A stretch of DNA of 6,928 nt, taken from JAGOBX01 sp017999075 [NCBI: Candidatus Babelota bacterium] (GTDB lineage Bacteria; JAGOBX01). Below the pieces are notes generated by a model. That model worked only from the letters and a program-made list of their open reading frames with translations. It was not told the DNA's origin and did not search any database. The stretch is from NCBI GenBank assembly GCA_017999075.1, contig JAGOBX010000187.1, forward strand, positions 1-6,928, in the 5' to 3' direction. How positions within the stretch are numbered: the first letter of the stretch is position 1; every line of letters starts with the position of its first letter. Below, piece by piece: positions 1 through 6,928 of this stretch. A program made the position numbers and the translations under genes.

Positions 1-2
1 CA

Positions 3-932
3 AAAAAACTCGAGTTGCTCCAAATATTATATTTAATTAAAGAAACACAATCTAAAATACTTAAATGTGTTGACTGCTCTATTATTTTTATGTCTCCACA
101 GTTATCAGATACTGAAATTTACGAAGAAAATTATTATTATTTCAATAATTATCCTGAAAAATCAGTTAAGGAAGACCAAATCAAATCTAATTTTATCCTT
201 AAATATATTGCTTCAAACTTCCCGGAAGCTAAAAGCATTTTTGATATCGGAGCAGCAACAGGAATTTTTTTGAATGAATCCTCAAAAAAAGGATTCAAAA
301 TAAATGGAATGGAAATCTCAAAAGCAGGATGCAGCATAGCAGAATCTGTTTTCGGTATAAATTTATTTTGCGGTAGTATTGAAGATTATAATAAAAAAAT
401 TGATTCCGATATTGTAATAATGACAGATGTTCTTGAACATACTTACAATCCGGATAAAACTCTAAATAAAATTTATCAATTAACAAAAAAAGGTGCAAAA
501 ATTATTATAGAAACTCCAAATATAGGAAGTTTTTATTACAAAATCGCAGGAAAAAAATGGGTGGGGTTCAACCAATATCACAATTTTCATTTCACAAAAA
601 ACAGTTTAATTAGACTTGCAGAAAATCAAAACTTTAAAATTTTATCGGTTTTCACAACAAATTTTAACATATTATCTGCCGAAGGGTTTTGGAGAACAGG
701 TTTAAAAGACATTATAAAATCAATACTTATAAAAACAAATTTGTTAAAAACCATAACAAAAATCAATTCATTTGAATGCACTTTGAATATAAAAAAAATA
801 TCTGAAATATTGTTGAAAAAATATAAATCCAATATTTTTGAAAAAATATTTTATTATATTAACTTTCCTATTAATAAATGGGCAAACATCAAATTATCAG
901 GCGATCAGATATGGATTATATTAGAAAAATAA
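3..932 (+). CDS. Class I SAM-dependent methyltransferase, 5'-partial
   Basis: The reading frame is open to the left edge (first whole codon at base 3), so the true start lies outside the window. The TTG at base 15 is probably only an internal leucine codon. The first visible part holds a Cys-x2-Cys pair (codons at 66 and 75) followed by an S-P-Q stretch. This resembles the second half of the N-terminal zinc-binding knuckle common in this family; the first half would be upstream. The SAM-binding core follows: motif I DIGAATG from base 243, an acidic strand end (GMEIS), then DVLEH and a strand ending ETPN, as in Methyltransf_23-type enzymes. The C-terminal third is lysine-rich and not diagnostic. 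Such enzymes in polysaccharide clusters methylate sugars or lipid-linked glycans. The substrate here is unknown, and the sugar role is inferred from the adjoining glycosyltransferase, which it overlaps by 22 bases. Confidence 0.85.
   Translation, partial: KKLELLQILYLIKETQSKILKCVDCSIIFMSPQLSDTEIYEENYYYFNNYPEKSVKEDQIKSNFILKYIASNFPEAKSIFDIGAATGIFLNESSKKGFKINGMEISKAGCSIAESVFGINLFCGSIEDYNKKIDSDIVIMTDVLEHTYNPDKTLNKIYQLTKKGAKIIIETPNIGSFYYKIAGKKWVGFNQYHNFHFTKNSLIRLAENQNFKILSVFTTNFNILSAEGFWRTGLKDIIKSILIKTNLLKTITKINSFECTLNIKKISEILLKKYKSNIFEKIFYYINFPINKWANIKLSGDQIWIILEK
899..904 (+). promoter_or_regulatory. Ribosome binding site deciding the glycosyltransferase start
   Basis: An AGGCGA stretch lies inside the end of the methyltransferase gene. 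Its AGG core ends nine bases before the ATG at 911. The alternative in-frame ATG at 878 has only AT-rich sequence before it and would add eleven residues ahead of the conserved first beta strand. This site therefore favours the start at 911. Confidence 0.5.
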
Positions 933-2056
933 AAGTACTGCATATTCACACCCTGCCTGTAATCAGCGGATCAGGTATAAATACTTTTTTAACAATGAAA
1001 TTATCCGATCCCATTTTCGAATCTTCAATCGCATGCAGACCAGGAGGCAAATTGGAAGATCTGGTTAAAATAAATAATTTTGAATTTTTCCCTATCAATA
1101 ATTTCATAGCTCCTGCAAATCCTTACCGCGATATAATGGCATTATTTGAATTGTATAAACTTTTAAAAAGTTATAAATTTGATATTATTCACACTCACAA
1201 TTCAAAAGCAGGTTTTATAGGACGTCTTGCAGGAAAACTTGCAGGAAACGTTAAAATTGTACATACTGTTCACGGTTTCGCTTTTCACTCAAAAGAAAAA
1301 TGGTATAACAGATTAATTTATCTTTTTCTTGAAAAACTCGCTTCAAACTGGGCTGACAGGTTGATTTTTATTTCACAGCCTTTAATCGAATGGGCAAAAA
1401 ACGAAAGACTTATAAAATGCGCATTTAAAAAAATATACAGCGGAATAGATACTGACAATTTTAAAATTCCTGATGAACAGAAAAAAAACGAAATCAGAAA
1501 AAAATTTTTTATTTCCGAAAATAATTTTGTAATCGGCGAAGTGGCAAAATTGTGGGAAGGAAAAGGTCATAAAACAATTATTAAATCAGTAAAATACCTT
1601 AAATCAAAAATTCCGGAATTAAAAGTGTTATTCATTGGAGAAGGATATTTACAGGATGAACTTGAACTTATAGTAAAACAAAACGGATTATCAGATACAA
1701 TAATTTTTACCGGATTTGTTGAAAATGTCCATGATTTCACTTCTATCCTCGACATATCTTTATTGATATCTGATTTTGAAGGAATGGGTAGAGTTATACT
1801 TGAATCCATGATTTGCGAGGTTCCTGTAATAGCAACTGCTGTCGGCGGAATAATCGATATAATAAAAAATAATGAAACCGGAATTTTAATTGAACCGGCT
1901 AACCCAGAAATGTTAGCTGAAAAAATCCTGATGTTATATAATAATCCTGAATTAGGTGCGTATCTGGTTAAAAATGCAAAGAAACGTTTAAATACAGAAT
2001 TCACCGCAAAAGAAATGGTAAATCAGATAAATGAAATTTACCGGAGCCTGATGTAA
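911..2056 (+). CDS. Glycosyltransferase family 4 (GT-B fold)
   Basis: A 381-residue GT4 enzyme, normal length for the family, that should transfer a sugar from a nucleotide-sugar donor onto a growing glycan at the cytoplasmic face of the membrane. The N-terminal acceptor domain begins with a beta strand (KVLHIHT, residues 8-14) and a glycine-rich loop (SGSG, 19-22). It continues with HTHNSKAGFIGRL at 94-106 and HTVHG at 118-122. The C-terminal donor domain has the typical KLWEGKGH region (213-220), LFIGEGY (240-246) and the GT4 E-x7-E signature (E290 and E298, in FEGMGRVILE), followed by PVIATAVGG. There is no signal peptide or membrane helix. I chose ATG 911 over ATG 878 for its ribosome site and because 878 adds a non-conserved leader. 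The gene overlaps the upstream methyltransferase by 22 bases, which suggests one transcript and translational coupling. Donor and acceptor sugars cannot be read from the sequence. Confidence 0.92.
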   Translation: MDYIRKIKVLHIHTLPVISGSGINTFLTMKLSDPIFESSIACRPGGKLEDLVKINNFEFFPINNFIAPANPYRDIMALFELYKLLKSYKFDIIHTHNSKAGFIGRLAGKLAGNVKIVHTVHGFAFHSKEKWYNRLIYLFLEKLASNWADRLIFISQPLIEWAKNERLIKCAFKKIYSGIDTDNFKIPDEQKKNEIRKKFFISENNFVIGEVAKLWEGKGHKTIIKSVKYLKSKIPELKVLFIGEGYLQDELELIVKQNGLSDTIIFTGFVENVHDFTSILDISLLISDFEGMGRVILESMICEVPVIATAVGGIIDIIKNNETGILIEPANPEMLAEKILMLYNNPELGAYLVKNAKKRLNTEFTAKEMVNQINEIYRSLM

Positions 2057-2107
2057 TAATGGAACTGTCCAATAATTTTATTTTCATAATATAATAATAA
2101 AAAACAT

Positions 2108-2136
2108 TTGACAAAATACTTCTAACTTTCTATAAT
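2108..2136 (+). promoter_or_regulatory. Consensus sigma70-type promoter
   Basis: TTGACA at 2108-2113 and TATAAT at 2131-2136 are separated by exactly 17 bases, matching the housekeeping consensus at every position. Transcription would start near 2143. The next gene starts at 2368, so the promoter would give either a leader of about 225 bases or a separate small RNA. In DNA this AT-rich a TATAAT alone would mean little. The full -35 box at ideal spacing is what makes the call convincing. Confidence 0.8.
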
Positions 2137-2142
2137 ATAAAA

Positions 2143-2322
2143 ATAAGAAAAATAAAATTGATTTTCCGCTTTTTATGTAAGAATATTTTTGTTGTATAGC
2201 CTGAAAAAAAATATAAATCAATCGGCGATTTTACAAACGTCATATAGTTAAATTTATATTTTTATTTCCTAATATTCTTCTTTTTACATAATTCAGGTAA
2301 AAGCGCTTTATCATATTTTTTT
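2143..2322 (+). ncRNA. Possible structured leader RNA or small RNA
   Basis: Most of the 311-base gap between the glycosyltransferase and the oxidoreductase lies downstream of the consensus promoter and has no convincing ORF. It contains collinear, nested inverted repeats. From outside to inside: 2167-2172 with 2300-2305 (6 bp); 2173-2178 with 2286-2291 (6 bp); 2179-2187 with 2271-2279 (9 bp); 2207-2218 with 2252-2263 (12 bp). All are exact Watson-Crick matches. The unpaired stretches are two bulges on the 3' side (2280-2285 and 2292-2299), an asymmetric internal bubble (2188-2206 opposite 2264-2270) and an apical region (2219-2251). A run of seven T follows at 2316-2322. A long rod with a bubble and a strong promoter recalls 6S RNA, but I recognise no family-specific sequence. 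A leader regulating the oxidoreductase is equally possible, and AT-rich DNA gives chance repeats. Confidence 0.3.
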
Positions 2323-2352
2323 AAATTTAGTAATAAACCAAACGAATCAGAA

Positions 2353-2362
2353 AGGAACAGGA
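2353..2362 (+). promoter_or_regulatory. Ribosome binding site for the oxidoreductase
   Basis: Two AGGA elements, at 2353-2356 and 2359-2362, lie 11 and 5 bases before the ATG at 2368. Either could pair with the 3' end of 16S rRNA. This doubled purine-rich site is the strongest ribosome site in the window and supports the ATG at 2368. Confidence 0.7.
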
Positions 2363-2367
2363 TAAAG

Positions 2368-3465
2368 ATGCTTAATCAATTACAAATCGGAGATATTACA
2401 GTTAAAATTCCTATCATTCAAGGTGGAATGGGTGTAGGGATTTCATTATCAAATTTGGCTTCTGCTGTTGCTGAACAAGGCGGAATCGGCGTTATTTCAG
2501 CTACAGGAATAGCTTTTCTTGCCAAAGATTTGACCGGTGACATTAAAGCATATTCAACGATTATGTTAAACAGGGAAATTTCAGCTGCAAAAAAAAAGAC
2601 AAAAGGCATCATAGGAGTTAATATTTTAGTTGCATTAACTGATTATGAAGAACTCCTAGTTTCATCGTACGATGCCGGAGCTGATTTATTTTTTTTAGGA
2701 GCAGGGCTTCCATTAAAATTTTCAGATGCAATACCTAAAGAAAAATTAAATAAAATTTTAAAAAAAATAGTTCCTATAGTTTCTTCTGACAGAGCCGCAG
2801 TTCTTATATGTCAGACTTGGAAACGCTTGTATAATTATATTCCTAATGCGTTCGTTGTTGAAGGTCCATTGGCAGGCGGCCATTTGGGGTTCAAAAAGGA
2901 TGCCATTTTTAAAGATGAAAATAAACTTGAAATTATTACGGCTTCAGTTATTGAAGCTTTAAAACCTTATGAAAAAGAATTTGAAAAAAATATTCCGGTA
3001 ATAGCTGCCGGAGGTATTTATACAGGCGACGATATTTATAAAATTATGAAACTTGGCGCCAAAGGAGTTCAATTGGGAACAAGATTTGTCGCCACAACAG
3101 AATGCGACGCTGACGATTCATTTAAACAGGAATATATTAATTGCAGGCAGGAAGACATTATAATAATTCAAAGTCCTGTCGGATTGCCTGGAAGAGCAAT
3201 AAAAAATCAATATTTAACCGATGTATCTGCAGGATTAAAAAAGCCTTTCAAATGTCTGTGGAAATGCTTGAAAACTTGTGATGTTACAAAAGCTCCATAT
3301 TGTATAGCGTTAGCGTTATTTAACGCTCAAAACGGAAATATTAATAATGGATTTGCTTTTTCAGGAGCTAATGCTTATAGAATCAGCAAAATCATTTCTG
3401 TAAAAGAATTATTTTCCGAATTAATATCAGAATACAATTATTCCGAATCAATTGACAAAAAATAG
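2368..3465 (+). CDS. FMN-dependent nitronate monooxygenase / FabK-type NAD(P)H oxidoreductase
   Basis: A 365-residue TIM-barrel flavoenzyme of the nitronate monooxygenase (2-nitropropane dioxygenase)/FabK superfamily, cytoplasmic. Family hallmarks in order: PIIQGGMGVGIS near the N-terminus (residues 15-26); GVNILVAL (83-90); GAGLP (111-115); EGPLAGGHLG (165-174) with the family's catalytic-type histidine H172; the FMN phosphate-binding loop AAGGIYTG (213-220) and GVQLGTRFVAT (233-243); and SPVGLPGRAI (269-278). The last 75 residues are distinctive: four cysteines spaced C-x3-C-x3-C-x7-C (C296, C300, C304, C312), then a GANAYR motif (334-339). I recall this tail from oxidoreductases of anaerobes, but its function is not known to me. 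Members oxidise nitronates, reduce enoyl-ACP (FabK) or have no assigned substrate; the sequence does not decide between these. The gene appears monocistronic, with a consensus promoter far upstream and its own strong ribosome site. Confidence 0.88.
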   Translation: MLNQLQIGDITVKIPIIQGGMGVGISLSNLASAVAEQGGIGVISATGIAFLAKDLTGDIKAYSTIMLNREISAAKKKTKGIIGVNILVALTDYEELLVSSYDAGADLFFLGAGLPLKFSDAIPKEKLNKILKKIVPIVSSDRAAVLICQTWKRLYNYIPNAFVVEGPLAGGHLGFKKDAIFKDENKLEIITASVIEALKPYEKEFEKNIPVIAAGGIYTGDDIYKIMKLGAKGVQLGTRFVATTECDADDSFKQEYINCRQEDIIIIQSPVGLPGRAIKNQYLTDVSAGLKKPFKCLWKCLKTCDVTKAPYCIALALFNAQNGNINNGFAFSGANAYRISKIISVKELFSELISEYNYSESIDKK

Positions 3466-3565
3466 TTTATTTATATTATTTTATACATATTTAAAAAACC
3501 GTATGTATCTGAAAAATGTCCTCTTAATTTTCCCGGTTGAAAGAATATAATTTTAAAAAAAATCA

Positions 3566-3595
3566 TTGACAATTTAATATAAAATAATGTAGTAT
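3566..3595 (+). promoter_or_regulatory. Probable promoter of the TPR gene
   Basis: A perfect TTGACA at 3566-3571 is followed after 18 bases by TAGTAT (3590-3595), which matches four of six bases of the -10 consensus. Transcription would start near 3602, leaving a short leader of about 24 bases before the ATG at 3626. The surrounding stretch 3466-3613 holds no ORF. The weaker -10 box keeps confidence moderate. Confidence 0.5.
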
Positions 3596-3615
3596 TAATC
3601 AAAATTTTTTTATAT

Positions 3616-3618
3616 GGA
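3616..3618 (+). promoter_or_regulatory. Weak SD site deciding the TPR gene start
   Basis: A GGA triplet lies seven bases before the ATG at 3626. The other in-frame ATG, at 3614, is preceded only by a T-rich run and has no ribosome site. A start at 3626 also gives a textbook signal peptide beginning MKIKS. Confidence 0.45.
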
Positions 3619-3625
3619 ATTGTTT

Positions 3626-4777
3626 ATGAAAATAAAATCAGGAATATTCTTATTAATTACCTTAATAATTTGCTGCAATGCAGTTTATGCCGATTCCGCT
3701 TCAGCGCCTAACGGCAAAGATTTTTTTGATAAAGGAATGAATTTTTATTACTTAAATAATTTAAAAGACGCTTTATCAAATTTTTCAGATGCGGTAAAAT
3801 CAAACCCAAATAATTCTCAATACAGGTTTTATCTTGGAAAAACATTATTTAAACTTAAAGAATATCAAAAGGCAATCAAAGAACTTGAAACTGCATTAAG
3901 TTTAAAAGAACCTTCAGACGAAGTTATAAGATTTCTTGCAGAATCTTACTTCACAATTCAGGAATGGCAAAAAGCATTAAAAATGTACGGTATTCTTTCT
4001 GAAAAATTTCCAAATGAATTTGAAATACATTTCAAATTAGGTCAATTATTTTTTGTTCAGGATATAAATGATTTAAATAAAGCAAGAAAACATTTCGATA
4101 TAGCCTTGAAACTTGCGCCATTAAACCCTTATGTCAGATATTTCATAGGAAGAATTTATTTAAAACAGAATCAGTTTCCTGAAGCTATTAGCGAATTCGA
4201 TAAAGCAGTTTCAACTGATCCGAGCAACGGTCTGTTTTATTATTGGCGGGGAAATGCACATTACGCTCAAATGGATTTTTATAATCCTAAAGACGAACAC
4301 TGGAAATCGGACGATGATTTCAGAAAATCAATGGAACTCGGATTTGATCAGGCACAAACATATTTTATGTTTGCAAACACATGTTTAAACCGCGGGTTGT
4401 ATTATATGAACAATAACAGAGAAGCTGACGGTGTTGAGTTATTAAAAAGCAGTACTAATTATTATAGAAAAGTAATAATTTTACAGCCTGATGCTTCAAA
4501 CGCTTTCAACAATCTTGGCCTTGCTTATCTCGGATTAAACAAAATTCAGGAATCAATTCTTGCATTTAAAAAAGCAATTGAAATAGAACCTACTGTTTCA
4601 TTTTTTCATAATAATCTCGGTGATGCTTATTTTAAACTCGGTAATTTTAAAGATTCTATAACTGAATGGGAACTTGCTCTTGAACTTGAACCTGATCCTG
4701 ATAATATACGAAGTTCATTATTCGGCGACAAACGCAATCTGCGCGATAAAATCAGAGATGCAGAACGCAGACAATAA
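3626..4777 (+). CDS. Exported tetratricopeptide-repeat protein
   Basis: A 383-residue protein with an N-terminal signal peptide (positive MKIK, hydrophobic GIFLLITLIICC, probable signal peptidase I cut after VYA at residue 22). The cysteines at 16-17 do not sit in a proper lipobox, so I do not call it a lipoprotein. The mature part is nearly all TPR helical hairpins. I count about nine units of 34 residues between residues 31 and 358, with the usual G/A, Y/F and terminal P positions (for example residues 64-97, 168-201, 291-324, 325-358). Units at about 202-242 and 243-290 are longer and divergent, and split the array into a five-repeat block and a two-repeat block. The tail (359-383) is highly charged. 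There is no enzymatic domain, so it is probably a periplasmic or envelope scaffold for protein partners. The specific role is unknown. Its own promoter and terminator suggest a single-gene transcript. Confidence 0.85.
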   Translation: MKIKSGIFLLITLIICCNAVYADSASAPNGKDFFDKGMNFYYLNNLKDALSNFSDAVKSNPNNSQYRFYLGKTLFKLKEYQKAIKELETALSLKEPSDEVIRFLAESYFTIQEWQKALKMYGILSEKFPNEFEIHFKLGQLFFVQDINDLNKARKHFDIALKLAPLNPYVRYFIGRIYLKQNQFPEAISEFDKAVSTDPSNGLFYYWRGNAHYAQMDFYNPKDEHWKSDDDFRKSMELGFDQAQTYFMFANTCLNRGLYYMNNNREADGVELLKSSTNYYRKVIILQPDASNAFNNLGLAYLGLNKIQESILAFKKAIEIEPTVSFFHNNLGDAYFKLGNFKDSITEWELALELEPDPDNIRSSLFGDKRNLRDKIRDAERRQ

Positions 4778-4793
4778 ATTTCTTAAGAATTTT

Positions 4794-4837
4794 CAAGAAT
4801 AGCCATCAAATAAATTTTAATGACTATTCTTGTTTTT
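4794..4837 (+). terminator. Intrinsic terminator of the TPR gene
   Basis: A perfect 9-bp stem, CAAGAATAG (4794-4802) with CTATTCTTG (4824-4832), is followed directly by five T (4833-4837) on the + strand. The inner TCA/TGA pair (4806-4808 with 4821-4823) can extend it. It begins 17 bases after the TPR stop codon. On the - strand the stem is followed by AAAATTC rather than a T run, so it should end clpB transcripts poorly, although it lies only 13 bases past the clpB stop. Confidence 0.75.
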
Positions 4838-4849
4838 CAAATACTGTTT

Positions 4850-6928
4850 TTATTTAACATTGCATACAATTTCATTTTTAATAACATCTATCAGTATATT
4901 CTGATTTTCAGTGATTTCACCTGCAATAATTTTTCTGCTTATAAGAGTTTCAATATTTTTCTGCAAAAACCGTTTAACAGGTCTTGCTCCGAATGCAGGA
5001 TTATAAGCCGTATCACTTATATAATCCAGTGTTTTATCAGTAATATCCAGATTTATGGAACGGTTTTCCAATCTTTTTTTAATGTATTCAAACTGTAAAA
5101 CGGTTATCTGTTTAATTTCATTTTTAGTAAGAGGCTTGAAAATAACAGTTTCATCAATTCTATTTAGAAATTCTGGTTTAAAATAAGATTTCATAAGTTT
5201 AAAAACATTTTCTGCCGTTTTGCCGAAATCTCCTTTTTTTTCTGCAGCTTCAAGAAGAATTTCACTGCCTATGTTGGATGTCATTATTATAACCGAATTC
5301 TTAAAATCAACTATTTTTCCTCTACTGTCAGTTAACCGCCCATCATCAAGCAGTTGAAGAAGTATATTAAAGACATCCGGGTGAGCTTTTTCAATTTCAT
5401 CAAATAGTATGACTGAATAAGGTTTTCTCCTTACTGATTCAGTAAGCTGGCCGCCTTCGTCATATCCCACATAACCTGGAGGCGCTCCTATAAGTTTTGA
5501 AACACTGTGTTTTTCCATATATTCGGTCATATCTATACGAATCATATTTTTTTCACTGTCAAACAAAGTTTGAGCCAGAGTCTTGGCAAGTTCTGTTTTC
5601 CCGACTCCGGTCGGTCCCAAAAAAATAAATGATCCAACCGGTTTATCAGGGTCTTTCAGCCCGCTTCTGCTGCGCAGAACAGCTTCAACAACAGAATCCA
5701 CAGCTTCATCCTGACCTATCACTCTTTTATGAAGAATTTCAGAAAGACGTAATAGTTTATCTCTTTCCCCTTCCATTAATTTAGTTACCGGTATTCCTGT
5801 CCATTTTGAAACTATTTCTGCAATTTCTTCAGAGTTAACCTCTTCTTTCAGCAATGTATCATTTTTTTGTTTGTATAAAAATTCAAGATTTTCTATTTTT
5901 TTTTCAAGTTCAACGAGTTTTCCGTATTTCAATTCTGCTGCTTTATTCAAATCATAATCACGTTCAGCTTTTTCAATCAGAAGTTTTACTTTTTCAATTT
6001 GTTCACGAACATCCTTAATTTCCAAAATATTTTTTTTTTCATTTTCCCATTTAACTTTCAACAAACTGCTTCTATCTCTCAATTCTGAAATTTCAGCCGA
6101 AATTTTTTCAAGTCTAATTTTACTGTCGTTATCCTTTTCTTTTTTCAACGCTTCACGCTCAATTTCAAGTTGAGTTGTCCGCCTGATAATTTCGTCAAGT
6201 TCTGAGGGCATAGAATCAATTTCAATCCTGATTTTTGAAGAGGCTTCATCTACAATGTCAATAGCTTTATCCGGTAAAAACCTGTCAGTAATATATCTGT
6301 TTGACAAGACTGCAGCAGATACCAGAGCGCTATCTTGAATTTTAATTCCATGATGGACCTCAAAACGTTCCTTAAGTCCACGCAATATTGAAATTGTATC
6401 TTCAACATTCGGCTGTTCAACCAGTACAGTTTGAAACCTGCGCTCAAGCGCTGCATCTTTTTCAATATATTTCCTATACTCATCAAGAGTAGTAGCTCCG
6501 ATACAATGCAATTCGCCTCTGGCAAGCATAGGTTTCAGCATATTGCCTGCATCAACAGAACCTTCTGCCTTACCAGCGCCTACAATCAAATGAAGTTCAT
6601 CTATAAACAAAATTATATTTCCGCTATTCTGAATTTCCTTAAGCACAGCTTTCAAACGTTCTTCAAATTCTCCCCTGAATTTTGCTCCTGCTATCAAAGC
6701 TCCGATATCAAGTGCAAAAATAGTTTTATTTTTCAAGCATTCAGGAACATCGCCACGGACTATACGTTGAGCCAATCCTTCTACAATAGCAGTTTTACCA
6801 ACTCCAGGTTCTCCTATAAGCACAGGATTATTTTTAGTTTTCCTTGACAAAATACGTATAACTCTCCGTATTTCTTCATCCCTGCCTATAACAGGTTCTA
6901 ACTTTCCTGATTTTGCAAATTCAACTAA
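4850..6928 (-). CDS. clpB: ATP-dependent disaggregase ClpB, N-terminally partial
   Basis: Hexameric AAA+ chaperone that works with DnaK/DnaJ/GrpE in the cytoplasm to pull apart heat-aggregated proteins. The frame is open to the right edge: 692 residues are visible, starting [19 protein letters not shown]. By comparison with the usual ~860-residue ClpB, about 165 residues (the N domain) are missing. Visible-residue positions: NBD1 Walker A GEPGVGKT (39-46), pore loop GAKFRGEF (81-88, Phe where E. coli has Tyr), Walker B ILFIDELH (106-113), arginine fingers LERRF (161-165). A long charged coiled-coil M domain spans about 250-360. NBD2 follows with Walker A GPTGVGKT (438-445), pore GYVG (485-488), Walker [12 protein letters not shown] (506-516), sensor 1 MTSNIGS (549-555), NRIDE (589-593) and sensor 2 GARPVKR (647-653). 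The long M domain and lack of a ClpP-binding IGF/L loop separate it from ClpA/ClpC. The gene converges on the TPR gene. Its promoter and any heat-shock control lie outside the window. Confidence 0.97.
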   Translation of the reverse strand, partial: LVEFAKSGKLEPVIGRDEEIRRVIRILSRKTKNNPVLIGEPGVGKTAIVEGLAQRIVRGDVPECLKNKTIFALDIGALIAGAKFRGEFEERLKAVLKEIQNSGNIILFIDELHLIVGAGKAEGSVDAGNMLKPMLARGELHCIGATTLDEYRKYIEKDAALERRFQTVLVEQPNVEDTISILRGLKERFEVHHGIKIQDSALVSAAVLSNRYITDRFLPDKAIDIVDEASSKIRIEIDSMPSELDEIIRRTTQLEIEREALKKEKDNDSKIRLEKISAEISELRDRSSLLKVKWENEKKNILEIKDVREQIEKVKLLIEKAERDYDLNKAAELKYGKLVELEKKIENLEFLYKQKNDTLLKEEVNSEEIAEIVSKWTGIPVTKLMEGERDKLLRLSEILHKRVIGQDEAVDSVVEAVLRSRSGLKDPDKPVGSFIFLGPTGVGKTELAKTLAQTLFDSEKNMIRIDMTEYMEKHSVSKLIGAPPGYVGYDEGGQLTESVRRKPYSVILFDEIEKAHPDVFNILLQLLDDGRLTDSRGKIVDFKNSVIIMTSNIGSEILLEAAEKKGDFGKTAENVFKLMKSYFKPEFLNRIDETVIFKPLTKNEIKQITVLQFEYIKKRLENRSINLDITDKTLDYISDTAYNPAFGARPVKRFLQKNIETLISRKIIAGEITENQNILIDVIKNEIVCNVK

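Noticed and set aside
1567-2004. A 145-codon open frame on the - strand inside the glycosyltransferase gene.
   Set aside because: It lies antisense to conserved GT4 motifs, has no recognisable domain and no ribosome site that I can see. It is a shadow frame.
2076-2102. A TTTTATT/AATAAAA inverted repeat after the glycosyltransferase, as a terminator.
   Set aside because: It is all A-T with no T tract after it, and is expected by chance in DNA of this composition.
2300-2309. The 10-base palindrome AAAGCGCTTT followed by a T run, as a hairpin terminator.
   Set aside because: A perfect palindrome with no loop bases cannot form a good terminator hairpin. Its left half instead fits the outer arm of the larger leader fold. 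An operator role cannot be excluded but nothing supports it.
2143-2367. A known riboswitch (FMN in particular, given the flavoenzyme downstream).
   Set aside because: I could not find the conserved FMN-element blocks or those of other common riboswitches by eye, so no class is named.
3483-3508. A 7-bp inverted repeat (ATACATA with TATGTAT) after the oxidoreductase gene, as a terminator.
   Set aside because: The stem is nearly all A-T, the loop is 12 bases and no T run follows it. No confident terminator is visible for this gene.
3659-3679. A lipoprotein signal (cysteines at residues 16-17) in the TPR protein.
   Set aside because: The residues before the cysteines are I-I, whereas a lipobox needs a small residue (G, A or S) directly before the cysteine. 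The VYA site further on fits signal peptidase I.
4820-5098. A 92-codon + strand open frame opposite the clpB 3' end.
   Set aside because: It begins inside the terminator hairpin and runs antisense to conserved ClpB C-terminal sequence. Its hydrophobic character comes from the reverse complement of AT-rich codons.
6431-6847. A 138-codon + strand open frame opposite clpB.
   Set aside because: It is antisense to the highly conserved NBD1 of ClpB, and its translation looks like low-complexity shadow sequence.

Overview
This is an AT-rich bacterial window (about 30% G+C by eye) with five protein-coding genes. Four are on the + strand: a methyltransferase (cut off at its 5' end), a GT4 glycosyltransferase, an FMN-dependent nitronate monooxygenase/FabK-type oxidoreductase, and an exported tetratricopeptide-repeat protein. 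The fifth, on the - strand, is the chaperone ClpB, cut off at its N-terminal end by the right edge. The genes use the standard code, have SD-like ribosome sites and near-consensus sigma70-type promoters. The oxidoreductase carries a C-terminal cysteine motif that I associate with anaerobes. A low-GC anaerobe is plausible (Elusimicrobia/Endomicrobia-like, clostridial or spirochaetal), but I cannot assign a phylum from this sequence.

Layout. Positions 3-2056 look like the end of a surface-polysaccharide or glycan cluster: the methyltransferase and glycosyltransferase overlap by 22 bases and are probably co-transcribed and translationally coupled. Positions 2057-2367 form a 311-base gap. It holds a perfect-consensus promoter (TTGACA, 17 bases, TATAAT) and then about 180 bases rich in nested inverted repeats, before a well-formed ribosome binding site for the oxidoreductase at 2368-3465. 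A second promoter-like sequence (3566-3595) lies before the TPR gene at 3626-4777. That gene ends in a clear intrinsic terminator (4794-4837) placed between it and the convergent clpB (6928 down to 4850).

How the genes relate. The first two genes share a plausible pathway, glycan assembly and modification. The oxidoreductase, the TPR protein and ClpB each appear to be separate transcription units, and nothing here ties them into one system. I see no mobile element, CRISPR array, tRNA, rRNA or phage gene. The signal least explained by ordinary annotation is the long structured leader, or possible small RNA, at about 2143-2322. The rest looks like ordinary chromosomal content.
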